Shown here in pieces: positions 56,617 through 64,000 of a stretch of DNA of 64,000 nucleotides. Both the position numbers and the translations under genes were made by a program. The DNA is from Streptomyces sp. ASQP_92 (GTDB lineage Bacteria; Actinomycetota; Actinomycetes; Streptomycetales; Streptomycetaceae): positions 124,001-188,000 of the forward strand of contig NZ_JAODUA010000013.1 of NCBI RefSeq assembly GCF_025399895.1, written 5' to 3'. The notes under the pieces are model-generated. The model did no database searches. It was not told the DNA's origin and was given only the letters and a program-made list of their open reading frames with translations. Every line of letters begins with the position of its first letter. The stretch's first letter is position 1.

Positions 56617-56976
56617 ATGAGTGAGACGCCCCCCAATGAAACCGCAGACTTCGACACCATGGCCCGCGACATCGCGGAGGTTCCCGCGGTCGAGGTGATC
56701 GTGACGGTCGCCGTGAACCTGATGAGCGCCGCCGCCGTGAAGCTCGGTCTGACCGAGGAGGGCGACCAGTACAAGGACCTCGACGAGGCCCGCAAGCTGG
56801 TGCACGCCCTGGCCGGGCTCCTCGACGCCGGGGCCACCGAGATCTCGTCGTTCCACGCCGCTCCGCTGCGGGACGGCCTCAAATCGTTGCAGCTCGCGTT
56901 CCGCGAGGCGTCCATCGTGCCGGACGCGCCGGGCCAGGGGCCGGGCGAGAAGTACACGGGCGCCGTCTTCGGCTGA
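56617..56976 (+). CDS. DUF1844 protein
   Basis: 119 residues, ATG. TATCGT (56605-56610) lies 6 nt upstream, so probably leaderless. Conserved part: EVPAVEVIVTVAVNLMSAAA, VKLGLTEEGDQYKDLDEARK, LVHALAGLLDAG. DUF1844 is a small helical family found beside infC in actinomycetes. Function unknown. Divergent from infC. Confidence 0.92.
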   Translation: MSETPPNETADFDTMARDIAEVPAVEVIVTVAVNLMSAAAVKLGLTEEGDQYKDLDEARKLVHALAGLLDAGATEISSFHAAPLRDGLKSLQLAFREASIVPDAPGQGPGEKYTGAVFG

Positions 56977-57000
56977 GCCCGCCTCCCCTTCCGGTTCCGG

Positions 57001-57046
57001 CGAACGAGCCGCTCCTCACCTCACCGGGTGAAGAGCGGCTCGTTCG
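57001..57046. terminator. Shared terminator of DUF1844 and SseB genes
   Basis: 14-bp perfect stem (57001-57014 with 57033-57046), loop 18 nt. The right arm lies inside the last codons of the minus-strand SseB gene, so this is a bidirectional terminator partly made of coding sequence. Confidence 0.75.
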
Positions 57047-57749
57047 GCTGTGGGGCCCCGGGCGGCAGCAGGGCGAGGTCGAGGCCCGCCACGAGCCGTG
57101 CCCGCAGGGTCTCGTCGGCGGCGAGCAGCTCGGCCACCCGGCGTCCCGCATCGGCGGGCGCCGCGCCGTCGGCCAGGACCAGGGCGAGCGTGCCGTCCGC
57201 GCTGCCGGGGCCGAGATGGGCGCGGACCACGGCGGGTACGGCCGCCACCGCCGAGCGCACCGCCTCGATCACCAAGGGGTCCCGGAGCGGGTCCGCGCTG
57301 TCGCGTCCCTCCGCGAGGGCGAGCAGGGCCGCACCCCTCAGTTCGTACGCCACCGGGCCCGCGAGGTCGATGACCACGGTGTCCGCCTTCTCGTGGACGG
57401 CGGCCGCGAGCGCCTGGTGCAGCGGTACGGCGACCGGCCGGGCCTCGGGGTCCCACAGCGCCAGCGCCTCGATCGAGGTGAACGCGGGCAGGGCCGTGCG
57501 GTCGCCCGCCTTCAGGGTGGGGACCGCCATGTCGCTGGTCTTCTCGCGCTTCAGACCGTTCTCGTCGATCTCGCTCTCGCCGAGCATCGCCACCACGGGC
57601 ACGAGCAGCCGGGCCGTGCGCAGGGCGGCGAGCACCCGCGGCTCGGCCGATCGGTCCTTCGCCCAGGCGGCCAGCGCCTCGGTCAGTTCGGGGGCGGCAG
57701 TGCCGTCGTCGTCGGAGAAGCCGGAATCCGGAATGTTCTTGAGCGCCAC
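57021..57749 (-). CDS. SseB family protein
   Basis: 242 residues, GTG start. SseB domain: LAALRTARLLVPVVAMLGES, AGDRTALPAFTSIEALALWD and AVHEKADTVVIDLAGPVAYE. SseB-like proteins are common in Streptomyces, with an early link to serine sensitivity in E. coli; the real role is unknown. The N-terminus NIPDSGFSDDDGTAAPELTE is typical of the actinobacterial group. Confidence 0.88.
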   Translation of the reverse strand: MALKNIPDSGFSDDDGTAAPELTEALAAWAKDRSAEPRVLAALRTARLLVPVVAMLGESEIDENGLKREKTSDMAVPTLKAGDRTALPAFTSIEALALWDPEARPVAVPLHQALAAAVHEKADTVVIDLAGPVAYELRGAALLALAEGRDSADPLRDPLVIEAVRSAVAAVPAVVRAHLGPGSADGTLALVLADGAAPADAGRRVAELLAADETLRARLVAGLDLALLPPGAPQPNEPLFTR

Positions 57750-57798
57750 GTCACGAGCCTAACCGGGCCCTTTCGCGGCCCCGCCGCGGCCCGTCGGC

Positions 57799-59142
57799 TC
57801 AGAGCCATTCGCGCGGGGTCCTGACCCGGGTGGAGCGCCAGAGCGCCACCCCGGCGCCGAGCAGCAGGACGCCGCCGCCCGCCGAGAGAGGGGCCAGCCA
57901 GTCCGCCGGGTCGTCGGAGGCGACGGGCGCGTCCGGGCCGCCCCCGAAGTACGTCGTGCCGTACGCCGCCGACTCCGGGCGCAGCCCCGCGGGCTTCAGC
58001 TTCGCGGCGGCGGTGAGGGCGGCGGCCGGGTCGATCATCCCGTAGCCGCGGGCGTCGTCGCGGCCGCCCTCGGGGGCGTTGCGGGCGGTGTCCTCGAGGA
58101 GCTGCTTGATCTGGGCCGGGGTGAGGCCGGGGTGGGCGGCGCGGATCAGGGCGACGGCGCCGGAGACGAACGCGGAGGCGGCGCTGGTGCCCCAGCCCTC
58201 GTAGTACTTGCGGTCCGGGTCGGCTATGACGACGTCCACGCCGGGGGCGCTGACGGTGGCGTACCAGCGCCGGGTGGAGAACGAGGCGTGGGTGCCGTTC
58301 TTGTCGACGGCGGCCACCGCGATGACGCCGGGGTAGGCGGCCGGGTAGGAGATGTGGTCGCCCTGGTCGCCGCCGTTGCCCGCGGAGGCCACGACGACGG
58401 CGCCCTTGCCGAGCGCGTACTGGATCGCGGCGTCCTCGCCGGGCTCGGGGTGGGCGGACTCGCTGTCGTCGCCGAGCGAGAGGTTGATGACGTCGGCGCC
58501 GTTGTCGGCGGCCCAGCGGATGCCCGCGGCCAGGGCGCCGCCCTTGGTCTCGCGGGCCTGCTTGCGGGCCGGGTCGGTGGATTCCAGGATGACCCGGACC
58601 GGCAGGATCTTGGCGTCGGGGGCGATGCCGAGCACTCCCGCGCGGTTCCCGGCGCCATGGCCGTGGCCCGCCACGATGCCGGCCATGGCGGTGCCGTGCC
58701 GGGCCCAGTCGCGGCTGCCCTGCCCGGCCCCGAACCCGATGAGGTCGTTGCCGGGCAGCACCTGCCCGGCGAGGTCGGGGTGGCTTCCGTCGACCCCGGT
58801 GTCCAGGACCGCGACGGTCACACCCCCGCCCCTGGTCGTACGCCACGCCTGCTCGGTGTGCATGGCGCCCAGCTCCCACTGCCGGTCCCGGATGCCGTCG
58901 GCGCGGGCCGGCGCGGCGGACAGGAGCAGGGTGAGCACGGCGACGGAGACGAGGGCGGCGGCGCGGCGCGGGCGGGGGCCGGGGAGGGCGGCACCGGTCG
59001 GCGCGGTCGTGGTGGGCGCGGTCGCGGTGCCGGTGGGCCCGGTGCCGGTCGGCGCGGTCGTGGTGGGCGCGGTCGCGGTGCCGGTGGGCCCGGTGCCGGT
59101 CGGCGCGGTCGCGAGGGGCGCGGGCTCGGGCGGTCGGGTCAT
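57799..59142 (-). CDS. mycP: Mycosin-type S8 subtilisin protease, type VII secretion associated
   Basis: 447 residues, ATG overlapping the upstream stop (ATGA). A cytoplasmic N-terminus with a duplicated 17-residue Pro/Thr repeat (PTGTGPTGTATAPTTTA, residues ~15-48) precedes a signal/anchor helix (AAALVSVAVLTLLLSAAPA). Catalytic triad: Asp114 (VAVLDTGVDG), His149 (ARHGTAMAGIVA), Ser320 (GWGTSAASAFVSGA), oxyanion Asn257. A C-terminal membrane helix (GGGVLLLGAGVALWR) ends it. Mycosins stabilise and cleave ESX components; no EccC, EsxA/B or other ESX gene is in this window. Confidence 0.92.
   Translation of the reverse strand: MTRPPEPAPLATAPTGTGPTGTATAPTTTAPTGTGPTGTATAPTTTAPTGAALPGPRPRRAAALVSVAVLTLLLSAAPARADGIRDRQWELGAMHTEQAWRTTRGGGVTVAVLDTGVDGSHPDLAGQVLPGNDLIGFGAGQGSRDWARHGTAMAGIVAGHGHGAGNRAGVLGIAPDAKILPVRVILESTDPARKQARETKGGALAAGIRWAADNGADVINLSLGDDSESAHPEPGEDAAIQYALGKGAVVVASAGNGGDQGDHISYPAAYPGVIAVAAVDKNGTHASFSTRRWYATVSAPGVDVVIADPDRKYYEGWGTSAASAFVSGAVALIRAAHPGLTPAQIKQLLEDTARNAPEGGRDDARGYGMIDPAAALTAAAKLKPAGLRPESAAYGTTYFGGGPDAPVASDDPADWLAPLSAGGGVLLLGAGVALWRSTRVRTPREWL
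58997..59113. repeat. 51-bp tandem repeats inside mycP
   Basis: Two perfect copies (58997-59047, 59048-59098) and a partial third, giving the 17-residue repeat at the mycosin N-terminus. Copy number probably varies among strains. Confidence 0.85.
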
Positions 59143-60194
59143 GGGGCGGGCTCCGGGCTTGCGGCGGCCTTTTTGCGCAGGCCGCGTTCGACGTTGTCGG
59201 CGATGCCCTTGGCGTCGTGGCCGAGGCCCGACTCCGCGACGGGTCCGCTCGCACCGCCGGCCGTGGCCTGCTCGGCGGACTGGGGGGCGGCGAACGGGCG
59301 GCCGTCGGCGAAGCCGGAGGTGGCGGTCACCACCACGGGGGCGTCGGTGAGGACCCGCACCGTCCAGCTCGCCCGCTGTTTGTCGCCGAACGCGGCGGCT
59401 TCGGTGCCCTTGACTGGGTAGGCCCGCGGCATCAGATCGGAGCGGGCGCCCAGCTTCTCGGTGCTGAACCGGTTCGCCAGGGCGGCCATCGCGGCGGGTT
59501 CGGCACGGGTGAAGACCAGGCCGACGGTGGTCACGCCGCTGTGCGTGGCGTCGGTGTAGGTGGCGCGCACCATGCGGGCGCAGCCGACCGGTTCGAGCAC
59601 CTTCAGCAACAGGGGGTCGAGCGCCTCCGCGCAGCCGCTGTCCGGCGCGACCCCGACGCGGGTCCACTCGCGGTCGGCGCCCCCGGGGCCCGCGCCGGTG
59701 CCCCGGATGGTGCGCGGGAAGAGGGTATCCACGGGCACGCTGTGCCACAGGTCACGGGCGGCCGTGTAGGTGCTGGTGGCGGTGGGCCCGTCGGAGTCCT
59801 GGTCGAGCCAGGTGCCCGCGGCGGCCCCGCCGATCAGGCCGGTGCCGAGCACCACGCAGATCATCGCGGCCGCCACGCGTCCGGGCCGGCGCGCGGGCAC
59901 CGGCCGCAGCGGGCCCGGCTCGTCGGACAGCGGCTCCGGGGGAAGCAGGGGCCTCGGCGGAGCGAGGGGTGGCGGGGGTATCGCGGGAGGGCGCGGGGCC
60001 GAAGGCGTGGGCGATATGGGGGTGTTCGGCAGGACCGGTCCCGGATCGATGAGGTCGAGGGCGGAGCGGAGGCGGTCCGCCGCCTCGTCGGACGACGGCG
60101 CGGGGGCGCCCGCGGCGGGGGGCTCGAAGGGCGGGGATTCCGGTGCGGGCGGCGGCAGTTGAGGGGAGCTCGGGGGTCGTGCGTCGGTGGTCAT
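59139..60194 (-). CDS. Membrane-anchored protein, partner of mycosin, unknown function
   Basis: 351 residues. Residues 1-~105 are cytoplasmic and rich in Pro (PPPPLAPPRPLLPPEPLSDE); one membrane helix follows (VAAAMICVVLGTGLIGGAAA), then an external domain with Cys pair (DSGCAEALD, EPVGCARMV) likely to form a disulfide, and a Lys/Ala-rich end. Its stop overlaps the mycosin ATG, so the two are made together. It could hold or inhibit the protease; there is no family match I know. Confidence 0.75.
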   Translation of the reverse strand: MTTDARPPSSPQLPPPAPESPPFEPPAAGAPAPSSDEAADRLRSALDLIDPGPVLPNTPISPTPSAPRPPAIPPPPLAPPRPLLPPEPLSDEPGPLRPVPARRPGRVAAAMICVVLGTGLIGGAAAGTWLDQDSDGPTATSTYTAARDLWHSVPVDTLFPRTIRGTGAGPGGADREWTRVGVAPDSGCAEALDPLLLKVLEPVGCARMVRATYTDATHSGVTTVGLVFTRAEPAAMAALANRFSTEKLGARSDLMPRAYPVKGTEAAAFGDKQRASWTVRVLTDAPVVVTATSGFADGRPFAAPQSAEQATAGGASGPVAESGLGHDAKGIADNVERGLRKKAAASPEPAP

Positions 60195-60388
60195 CCGCCC
60201 CCCTCGTGCCCCTCTTGCCGTCCAGCTCAGCCCGTTACCGCCAGGGCGTCACTCTACGGGCTGCTCCCGGGCGAACGCAGACCGGCCGGGATCCGCATCC
60301 GTACCGGTCCCGGCCGCCCGCCACCGCTTCCCACATCCACCCCCGCCCTCCCCTACCTTGTGGTAACCCGTTCTGGCAGGCTTCCGCC

Positions 60389-61591
60389 ATGACACCCCGC
60401 GCCGCTGACCGCGCCCGGTACGACCGGGCGACCGCTCATCTCGATGCGCCCGTGGCCATCGTCGACCTGGAGGCGTTCGACGCCAACGCGGACGACCTGG
60501 TCCGCCGGGCGGCGGGCAAGCCGATCCGGGTGGCCAGCAAGTCGGTGCGGTGCCGGGCTCTGCTGGAGCGGGTGCTGGCCCGGCCCGGGTTCGCCGGGAT
60601 CATGTCGTTCACGCTCGCCGAGTCGCTGTGGCTGGCGCGGGCCGGGTTCGAGGACGTGCTGCTCGCCTATCCGTCCGCCGACCGGGCCCACTTCGCCGAA
60701 CTGACCTCGGACCCCAAGCTGGCCGGGGCCGTCACCGTGATGGTGGACGATCCCGCGCAGCTCGACCTCGTGGACCGGGCGCGCGAGCGCGAGGGCCTGG
60801 AGGTGCGGGTCTGTCTGGAGCTGGACACCTCGCTCCAGTTGTTCGGCGGCCGGGTGCGCGTCGGGGCCCGCCGCTCCCCCCTGCGCACTCCGGCCCAACT
60901 CGCGGACCTGGCCCGCTCGGTGGCCCGTCGGCCCGGGTTCCGGCTGGTGGGTCTGATGGCGTACGAGGGTCACGTCGCCGGGGTCGGGGACGCGGTGGCG
61001 GGCAGTCCGCTGCGCTCGCGGGCGATCCGTCTGATGCAGGCCGCGGCGCGCAAGGAGCTGGCGGCGCGGCGCGCGGAGGTGGTGCGTGCGGTGCGGGCGG
61101 TCGTGCCGGACCTGGAGTTCGTCAACGGCGGTGGCACGGGCAGTGTGCAGCACACCGCGGCCGAGGCGGCGGTGACCGAGATCGCGGCGGGTTCGGGGCT
61201 GTATGTGCCGCGCCTCTTCGACAACTACACGTCGTTCAGCGGGCGTCCGGCCGCGCTGTTCGCCCAGCCGGTGGTGCGCCGGCCGGGCGTCGGCGTCGTC
61301 ACGGTGCTGGGCGGGGGCTATCCCGCGTCGGGTGCGCCGGGCGCGGACCGGCTGCCGGTGCCGTATCTGCCGGAGGGACTGCGCTATGACGCGCAGGAGG
61401 GCGCGGGCGAGGTGCAGACCCCGCTGCTCGGGTCCGCCGCCGACGACCTGCTGATCGGCGACAAGGTGTGGTTCCGGCACGCCAAGGCGGGCGAACTGTG
61501 CGAGCGTTTCGAGGAGTTGAGCCTCGTCGAGGGTGACCGGGTGACGGCGACCGTACCGACGTACCGGGGCGAGGGCCGCACCTTCCTGTAG
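60389..61591 (+). CDS. Amino acid deaminase/aldolase, alanine racemase fold
   Basis: 400 residues, ATG start. N-terminal PLP barrel: the lysine is in IRVASKSVRCRALL (about residue 51). VCLELDTSLQLFGGRVRVGA and GLMAYEGHVAGVG follow, then FVNGGGTGSVQHTA for PLP phosphate. C-terminal KVWFRHAKAGELCERF carries the His and Cys pair seen in D-threonine aldolase/D-serine dehydratase-like metal sites. Acts probably on a D-amino acid or beta-hydroxy amino acid. Confidence 0.87.
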   Translation: MTPRAADRARYDRATAHLDAPVAIVDLEAFDANADDLVRRAAGKPIRVASKSVRCRALLERVLARPGFAGIMSFTLAESLWLARAGFEDVLLAYPSADRAHFAELTSDPKLAGAVTVMVDDPAQLDLVDRAREREGLEVRVCLELDTSLQLFGGRVRVGARRSPLRTPAQLADLARSVARRPGFRLVGLMAYEGHVAGVGDAVAGSPLRSRAIRLMQAAARKELAARRAEVVRAVRAVVPDLEFVNGGGTGSVQHTAAEAAVTEIAAGSGLYVPRLFDNYTSFSGRPAALFAQPVVRRPGVGVVTVLGGGYPASGAPGADRLPVPYLPEGLRYDAQEGAGEVQTPLLGSAADDLLIGDKVWFRHAKAGELCERFEELSLVEGDRVTATVPTYRGEGRTFL

Positions 61592-61648
61592 GCCGCGCGG
61601 TCGCCTCGTGCCACGGGACCCGGCCGCACCTTCCTGGGGCCCGGCCGG

Positions 61649-62566
61649 TCACAGGGACGGCGGGGGCAGGCTGGTGCCGACTCCGCCGTTCGTTCCGCCA
61701 CCGCCGATCGGCGCGATGCCGCGGGTGATGGTGTCCATCAGGGCGAGCGGCGGCCCGCCGGGGCCCGCGTCGAAGGCGAACCGCGCGATGACCATCGCCT
61801 CGCTGCCCACCGTGGAGGGAAAGGCGAGCGACTCGACGTAACCGCCGGGCCCCGAGCCGGTCTTGACCTGCCAGCGCACCAGGTATCCGGTGCGGCCGTC
61901 CACCGCCACCGGGCCGGACTTCACCTCGTGATGCGCGGTGATGCCGTTGTAGAGGCGGGTGCCCACGGCGTCGTGGTCGTAGGCGTCGTCGGCGGCGTCC
62001 GCGATGTCGTTCTTGGCGACGGCTTCGGCGGTCTTGAGGTCGGTCGCGGTGGCCGTCGACGTGGTGGCCTTGCCGTGGTGGCAGAAGCCCGAGCCGCCGG
62101 GGCAGTCATAGGTGTCCTTCGTCGCCATGGTGACGAGGCCGCCCACCATGTCGTCGGACCTCTCCCAGCCGTCCGGGATGGGCAGGGTGATGCCGTTGAG
62201 CTGGTCGACCAGCGTGTGCGGATCACCCGAGGGAGCCGAACTCGCGGATGTAGAGGGCGAGTTGACGACCACTGGCGCGGTCGCGCTCCTGGTCGTGCCG
62301 GTGGTGCCCGGCTCGTCGTCCGTGTCGCCGAGGAGCGCGAGCCCGGTGGCGACCGCGGCCACCAGGACCGCGGCGGCCACGCCGGCCGCCACCAGCGGGC
62401 GGCGTCGTCGCGCCGCGGGCGCGGTCACCGCCGTGACCGGCTGCCCGAGCCCGAAGGCCTGACCGGCCGCCCGGGTGTGGGCGCTCCAGGCGGCGCCGTC
62501 CCACCAGCGTTCGGTGCCGGGCGCGCCCGGATCCGGGTACCAGCCGGGCGGGGTCGTCATGCTCAT
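61649..62566 (-). CDS. DUF2510 protein with one membrane helix
   Basis: 305 residues. The N-terminus TPPGWYPDPGAPGTERWWDG is the DUF2510 signature, followed by a basic patch and a membrane helix (PLVAAGVAAAVLVAAVATGL). The extracytoplasmic domain has a Cys pair (YDCPGGSGFCHHG) and resembles lipoprotein-like surface domains (LNGITLPIPDGWERSDDMVG). ATG at 62566: TAGGGT 7 nt upstream suggests a leaderless transcript. Confidence 0.82.
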   Translation of the reverse strand: MSMTTPPGWYPDPGAPGTERWWDGAAWSAHTRAAGQAFGLGQPVTAVTAPAARRRRPLVAAGVAAAVLVAAVATGLALLGDTDDEPGTTGTTRSATAPVVVNSPSTSASSAPSGDPHTLVDQLNGITLPIPDGWERSDDMVGGLVTMATKDTYDCPGGSGFCHHGKATTSTATATDLKTAEAVAKNDIADAADDAYDHDAVGTRLYNGITAHHEVKSGPVAVDGRTGYLVRWQVKTGSGPGGYVESLAFPSTVGSEAMVIARFAFDAGPGGPPLALMDTITRGIAPIGGGGTNGGVGTSLPPPSL

Positions 62567-62589
62567 GGCCCACACCCTAGGACCCGTGC

Positions 62590-63873
62590 TCAGCCCCCGT
62601 ACACCGAGTCCCGCTGGTTGGGGACGACCGAGCCGTCGGCCCGGCGCACCGGGGCCGGGGTGCCGTCGTGGTCGGTGTAGCCGGTGGTGGCGCAGGGGTA
62701 GGGCGCCGCCTTCCGGCCCTTGGGCTCGATGAACATCGGGTTCACGATCCAGCGGCCGTCGCTGTCGTCGTACGCCCGGCACATCAGCTCGTTCTTGTTG
62801 CGGTTCAGGACGAGCCGCAGCCCGGTGGCGTCGCGCAGGAAGGAGACGTCGGTGTCGGAGTCGCCGGCCGCGAACACCTGGCGCCTGGCGGCGGGCTGGA
62901 CCTTCTCGGCGGCGGCACCCCGCACGCCGAAGATCTCCTGGTTGATCCAGCAGCGCTTGCCGTCGATGTAGGTGATCATCGAGTCGTCGCCGTCCTTGGC
63001 GGCGCCGCAGCCCTTGAGGTGCGAGGTGAGGCGGCCGTGCTCGGTGGTGGAGCGGATGCCGATCGCGTGGTCGGGGTCGACGCCCGCGCCGCGTGCCCAG
63101 GCGTCGACGACGGGCTCGGGCGAGGCCGAGGTGATCCAGACGTCGAAGCCGGCCTTCTTGAGCGTACGGATCAGATCGCGCTGCTGGTCGTAGTAGCGCA
63201 CCCAGGCCGTCGCCTTGGTGTTGCTGCCCACGGTCTGGACGGCATCCGCCGGCGCGTTGAGGTTCTCGGCGCGGGCCGCGCTCGCGAAGGCCCTGACCTG
63301 GGCCGGGGACCAGCCGTGCAGGAGCTGGGCGAGCCAGGCGTAGGAGGGCTCGATGGTGCGGCGGTCGTAACCCGCGAAGGCGGGGGCGCCCTTGCCCGTC
63401 CTGCCCTCGCCGTAGACCGCGAGTATCTCGTCGGCGCAGCGGGTGTCGGTGGCGGTCGGCAGGGTCGTGGAGCGGCCGGCCGGGCAGGCGGTGGCGAGGG
63501 ACGCCGCCGCGTCGTCGGTGAGATAGCGGCTGGTGGTGTGCCAGTCGCCGCGCACCGGGCGCTGGATCTTGGAGTGGCGCAGCAGCCAGTACATCGTGGC
63601 GTCGCCGACGTCGTTCTTGACGACGGTGTTGTCCCAGTCGAAGACGGCGACCGGCTTCTTGCCGTGGCCCGCGCCCGCACCGCACGTCCCGTACGTGTCG
63701 ATCAGCTCCTGGAGGCGGGTCTGGTTGTCCCCGTACCACCCTGCGGAGATGGTCAATTGGGGGCAGTGGGGCGTCCGCGCCTCGGCGGGCTGGGCGGCGG
63801 CGAGGCCGGCGGCGGCGAGGGAGAGGGCCGCGGCGAGGACCGGCAGTCGCCGGGCGGTGCTGGACGTGGACAC
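62590..63873 (-). CDS. Secreted HAD-family phosphatase
   Basis: About 427 residues from the GTG at 63873, AGGAG 9 nt upstream; an ATG at 63903 is possible. A signal peptide (PVLAAALSLAAAGLAAAQPA) ends near AEAR. HAD motif I is AVFDWDNTVV (Asp79, Asp81), motif II WITSASPEP, motif IV AAGDSDTDVSFL. The fold resembles secreted phosphoserine-phosphatase-like enzymes (haloacid dehalogenase-like). A PHO-type repeat at 63957-63974 suggests induction by phosphate limitation, fitting a phosphate scavenger. Confidence 0.85.
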   Translation of the reverse strand: MSTSSTARRLPVLAAALSLAAAGLAAAQPAEARTPHCPQLTISAGWYGDNQTRLQELIDTYGTCGAGAGHGKKPVAVFDWDNTVVKNDVGDATMYWLLRHSKIQRPVRGDWHTTSRYLTDDAAASLATACPAGRSTTLPTATDTRCADEILAVYGEGRTGKGAPAFAGYDRRTIEPSYAWLAQLLHGWSPAQVRAFASAARAENLNAPADAVQTVGSNTKATAWVRYYDQQRDLIRTLKKAGFDVWITSASPEPVVDAWARGAGVDPDHAIGIRSTTEHGRLTSHLKGCGAAKDGDDSMITYIDGKRCWINQEIFGVRGAAAEKVQPAARRQVFAAGDSDTDVSFLRDATGLRLVLNRNKNELMCRAYDDSDGRWIVNPMFIEPKGRKAAPYPCATTGYTDHDGTPAPVRRADGSVVPNQRDSVYGG

Positions 63874-63921
63874 GCTGGAGGACTCCTGTCGTCGGTGGAT
63901 CATCGCGGACGGTAGACAGGA

Positions 63922-63948
63922 CAGCCGGGCGTCGTGCGACGCCCGGCT
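63922..63948. terminator. Perfect hairpin upstream of the HAD phosphatase
   Basis: 13-bp arms CAGCCGGGCGTCG/CGACGCCCGGCTG around TG. It may be the terminator of a gene beyond the right edge or a 5' leader structure of the phosphatase. Confidence 0.5.
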
Positions 63949-63956
63949 GCCGGGTG

Positions 63957-63974
63957 GGTGACCCCCGGGTGAAC
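63957..63974 (-). promoter_or_regulatory. PHO box (GTTCACC/GGTCACC at 11 nt)
   Basis: Minus strand GTTCACC (63968-63974) and GGTCACC (63957-63963), exactly 11 nt apart: both units match the PhoP consensus almost fully. It points toward the secreted phosphatase gene, 84 nt upstream of its start, but a gene to the right cannot be excluded. Confidence 0.7.
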
Positions 63975-64000
63975 AACGGGGGTGGAGGACTCTAGAGGGG

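Overview
The window is a 64 kb stretch of very GC-rich chromosomal DNA from a Streptomyces species. The evidence is ssgB (a sporulation gene restricted to morphologically complex actinomycetes), a DUF397 protein, ECF41 and ECF42 sigma factors, a mycosin, a BluB-CobT fusion, many GTG starts, and gene order that from memory matches the S. coelicolor region around SCO1541 to SCO1610. No insertion sequence, prophage, CRISPR array or biosynthetic cluster was found. This is core-type chromosome with small accessory patches.

Layout. 1-4811: a partial SRPBCC gene, tRNA-Val(CAC), a PGPGW membrane protein, ssgB, a CGNR zinc-finger regulator, small membrane proteins, a DsbA-like oxidoreductase and a double GNAT. 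4853-7417: pabB-pabC-like folate genes, then tRNA-Gly, tRNA-Cys and three tandem tRNA-Val(GAC) copies. 7833-11217: small proteins, a membrane-anchored Ser/Thr kinase and a SpoU methyltransferase. 11334-17772: a cobalamin/siroheme block (cobA/cysG type, BluB-CobT fusion, CbiE-CbiT fusion). 18738-21663: metNIQ with a cysteine-rich leader peptide. 21746-26084: a HAD gene remnant, membrane proteins, GNAT, a small sigma factor, glpQ with a PHO box, and a phospholipid acyltransferase.

26464-35875: MFS/TetR pair, argH, an L,D-transpeptidase-like protein and the overlapping argCJBDR operon; argH and argC are both preceded by ARG-box-like sites. 36015-48110: DUF397, ECF41 sigma with its oxidoreductase, ECF42 sigma with its YciI partner, MocR/EamA, a GHL10-type hydrolase, 3-hydroxybutyryl-CoA dehydrogenase, Nudix, and a TPR regulator. 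48475-56545: the translation block pheST, an orphan PAS kinase, a TrmH-type methyltransferase and infC-rpmI-rplT. 56617-64000: DUF1844, SseB, mycosin and its membrane partner, an alanine-racemase-fold aldolase, a DUF2510 protein, and a secreted HAD phosphatase next to a second PHO-type repeat.

Most noteworthy: infC begins with ATC behind a perfect ribosome binding site and has a ~290-nt leader with a hairpin plus U6 run. metNIQ sits behind a 28-aa uORF ending in a triple-cysteine motif. The tRNA-Val spacers carry hairpins with compensatory base changes. The MocR and EamA genes share their start codons on opposite strands. All assignments are by reading sequence and from family knowledge; no database search was run.
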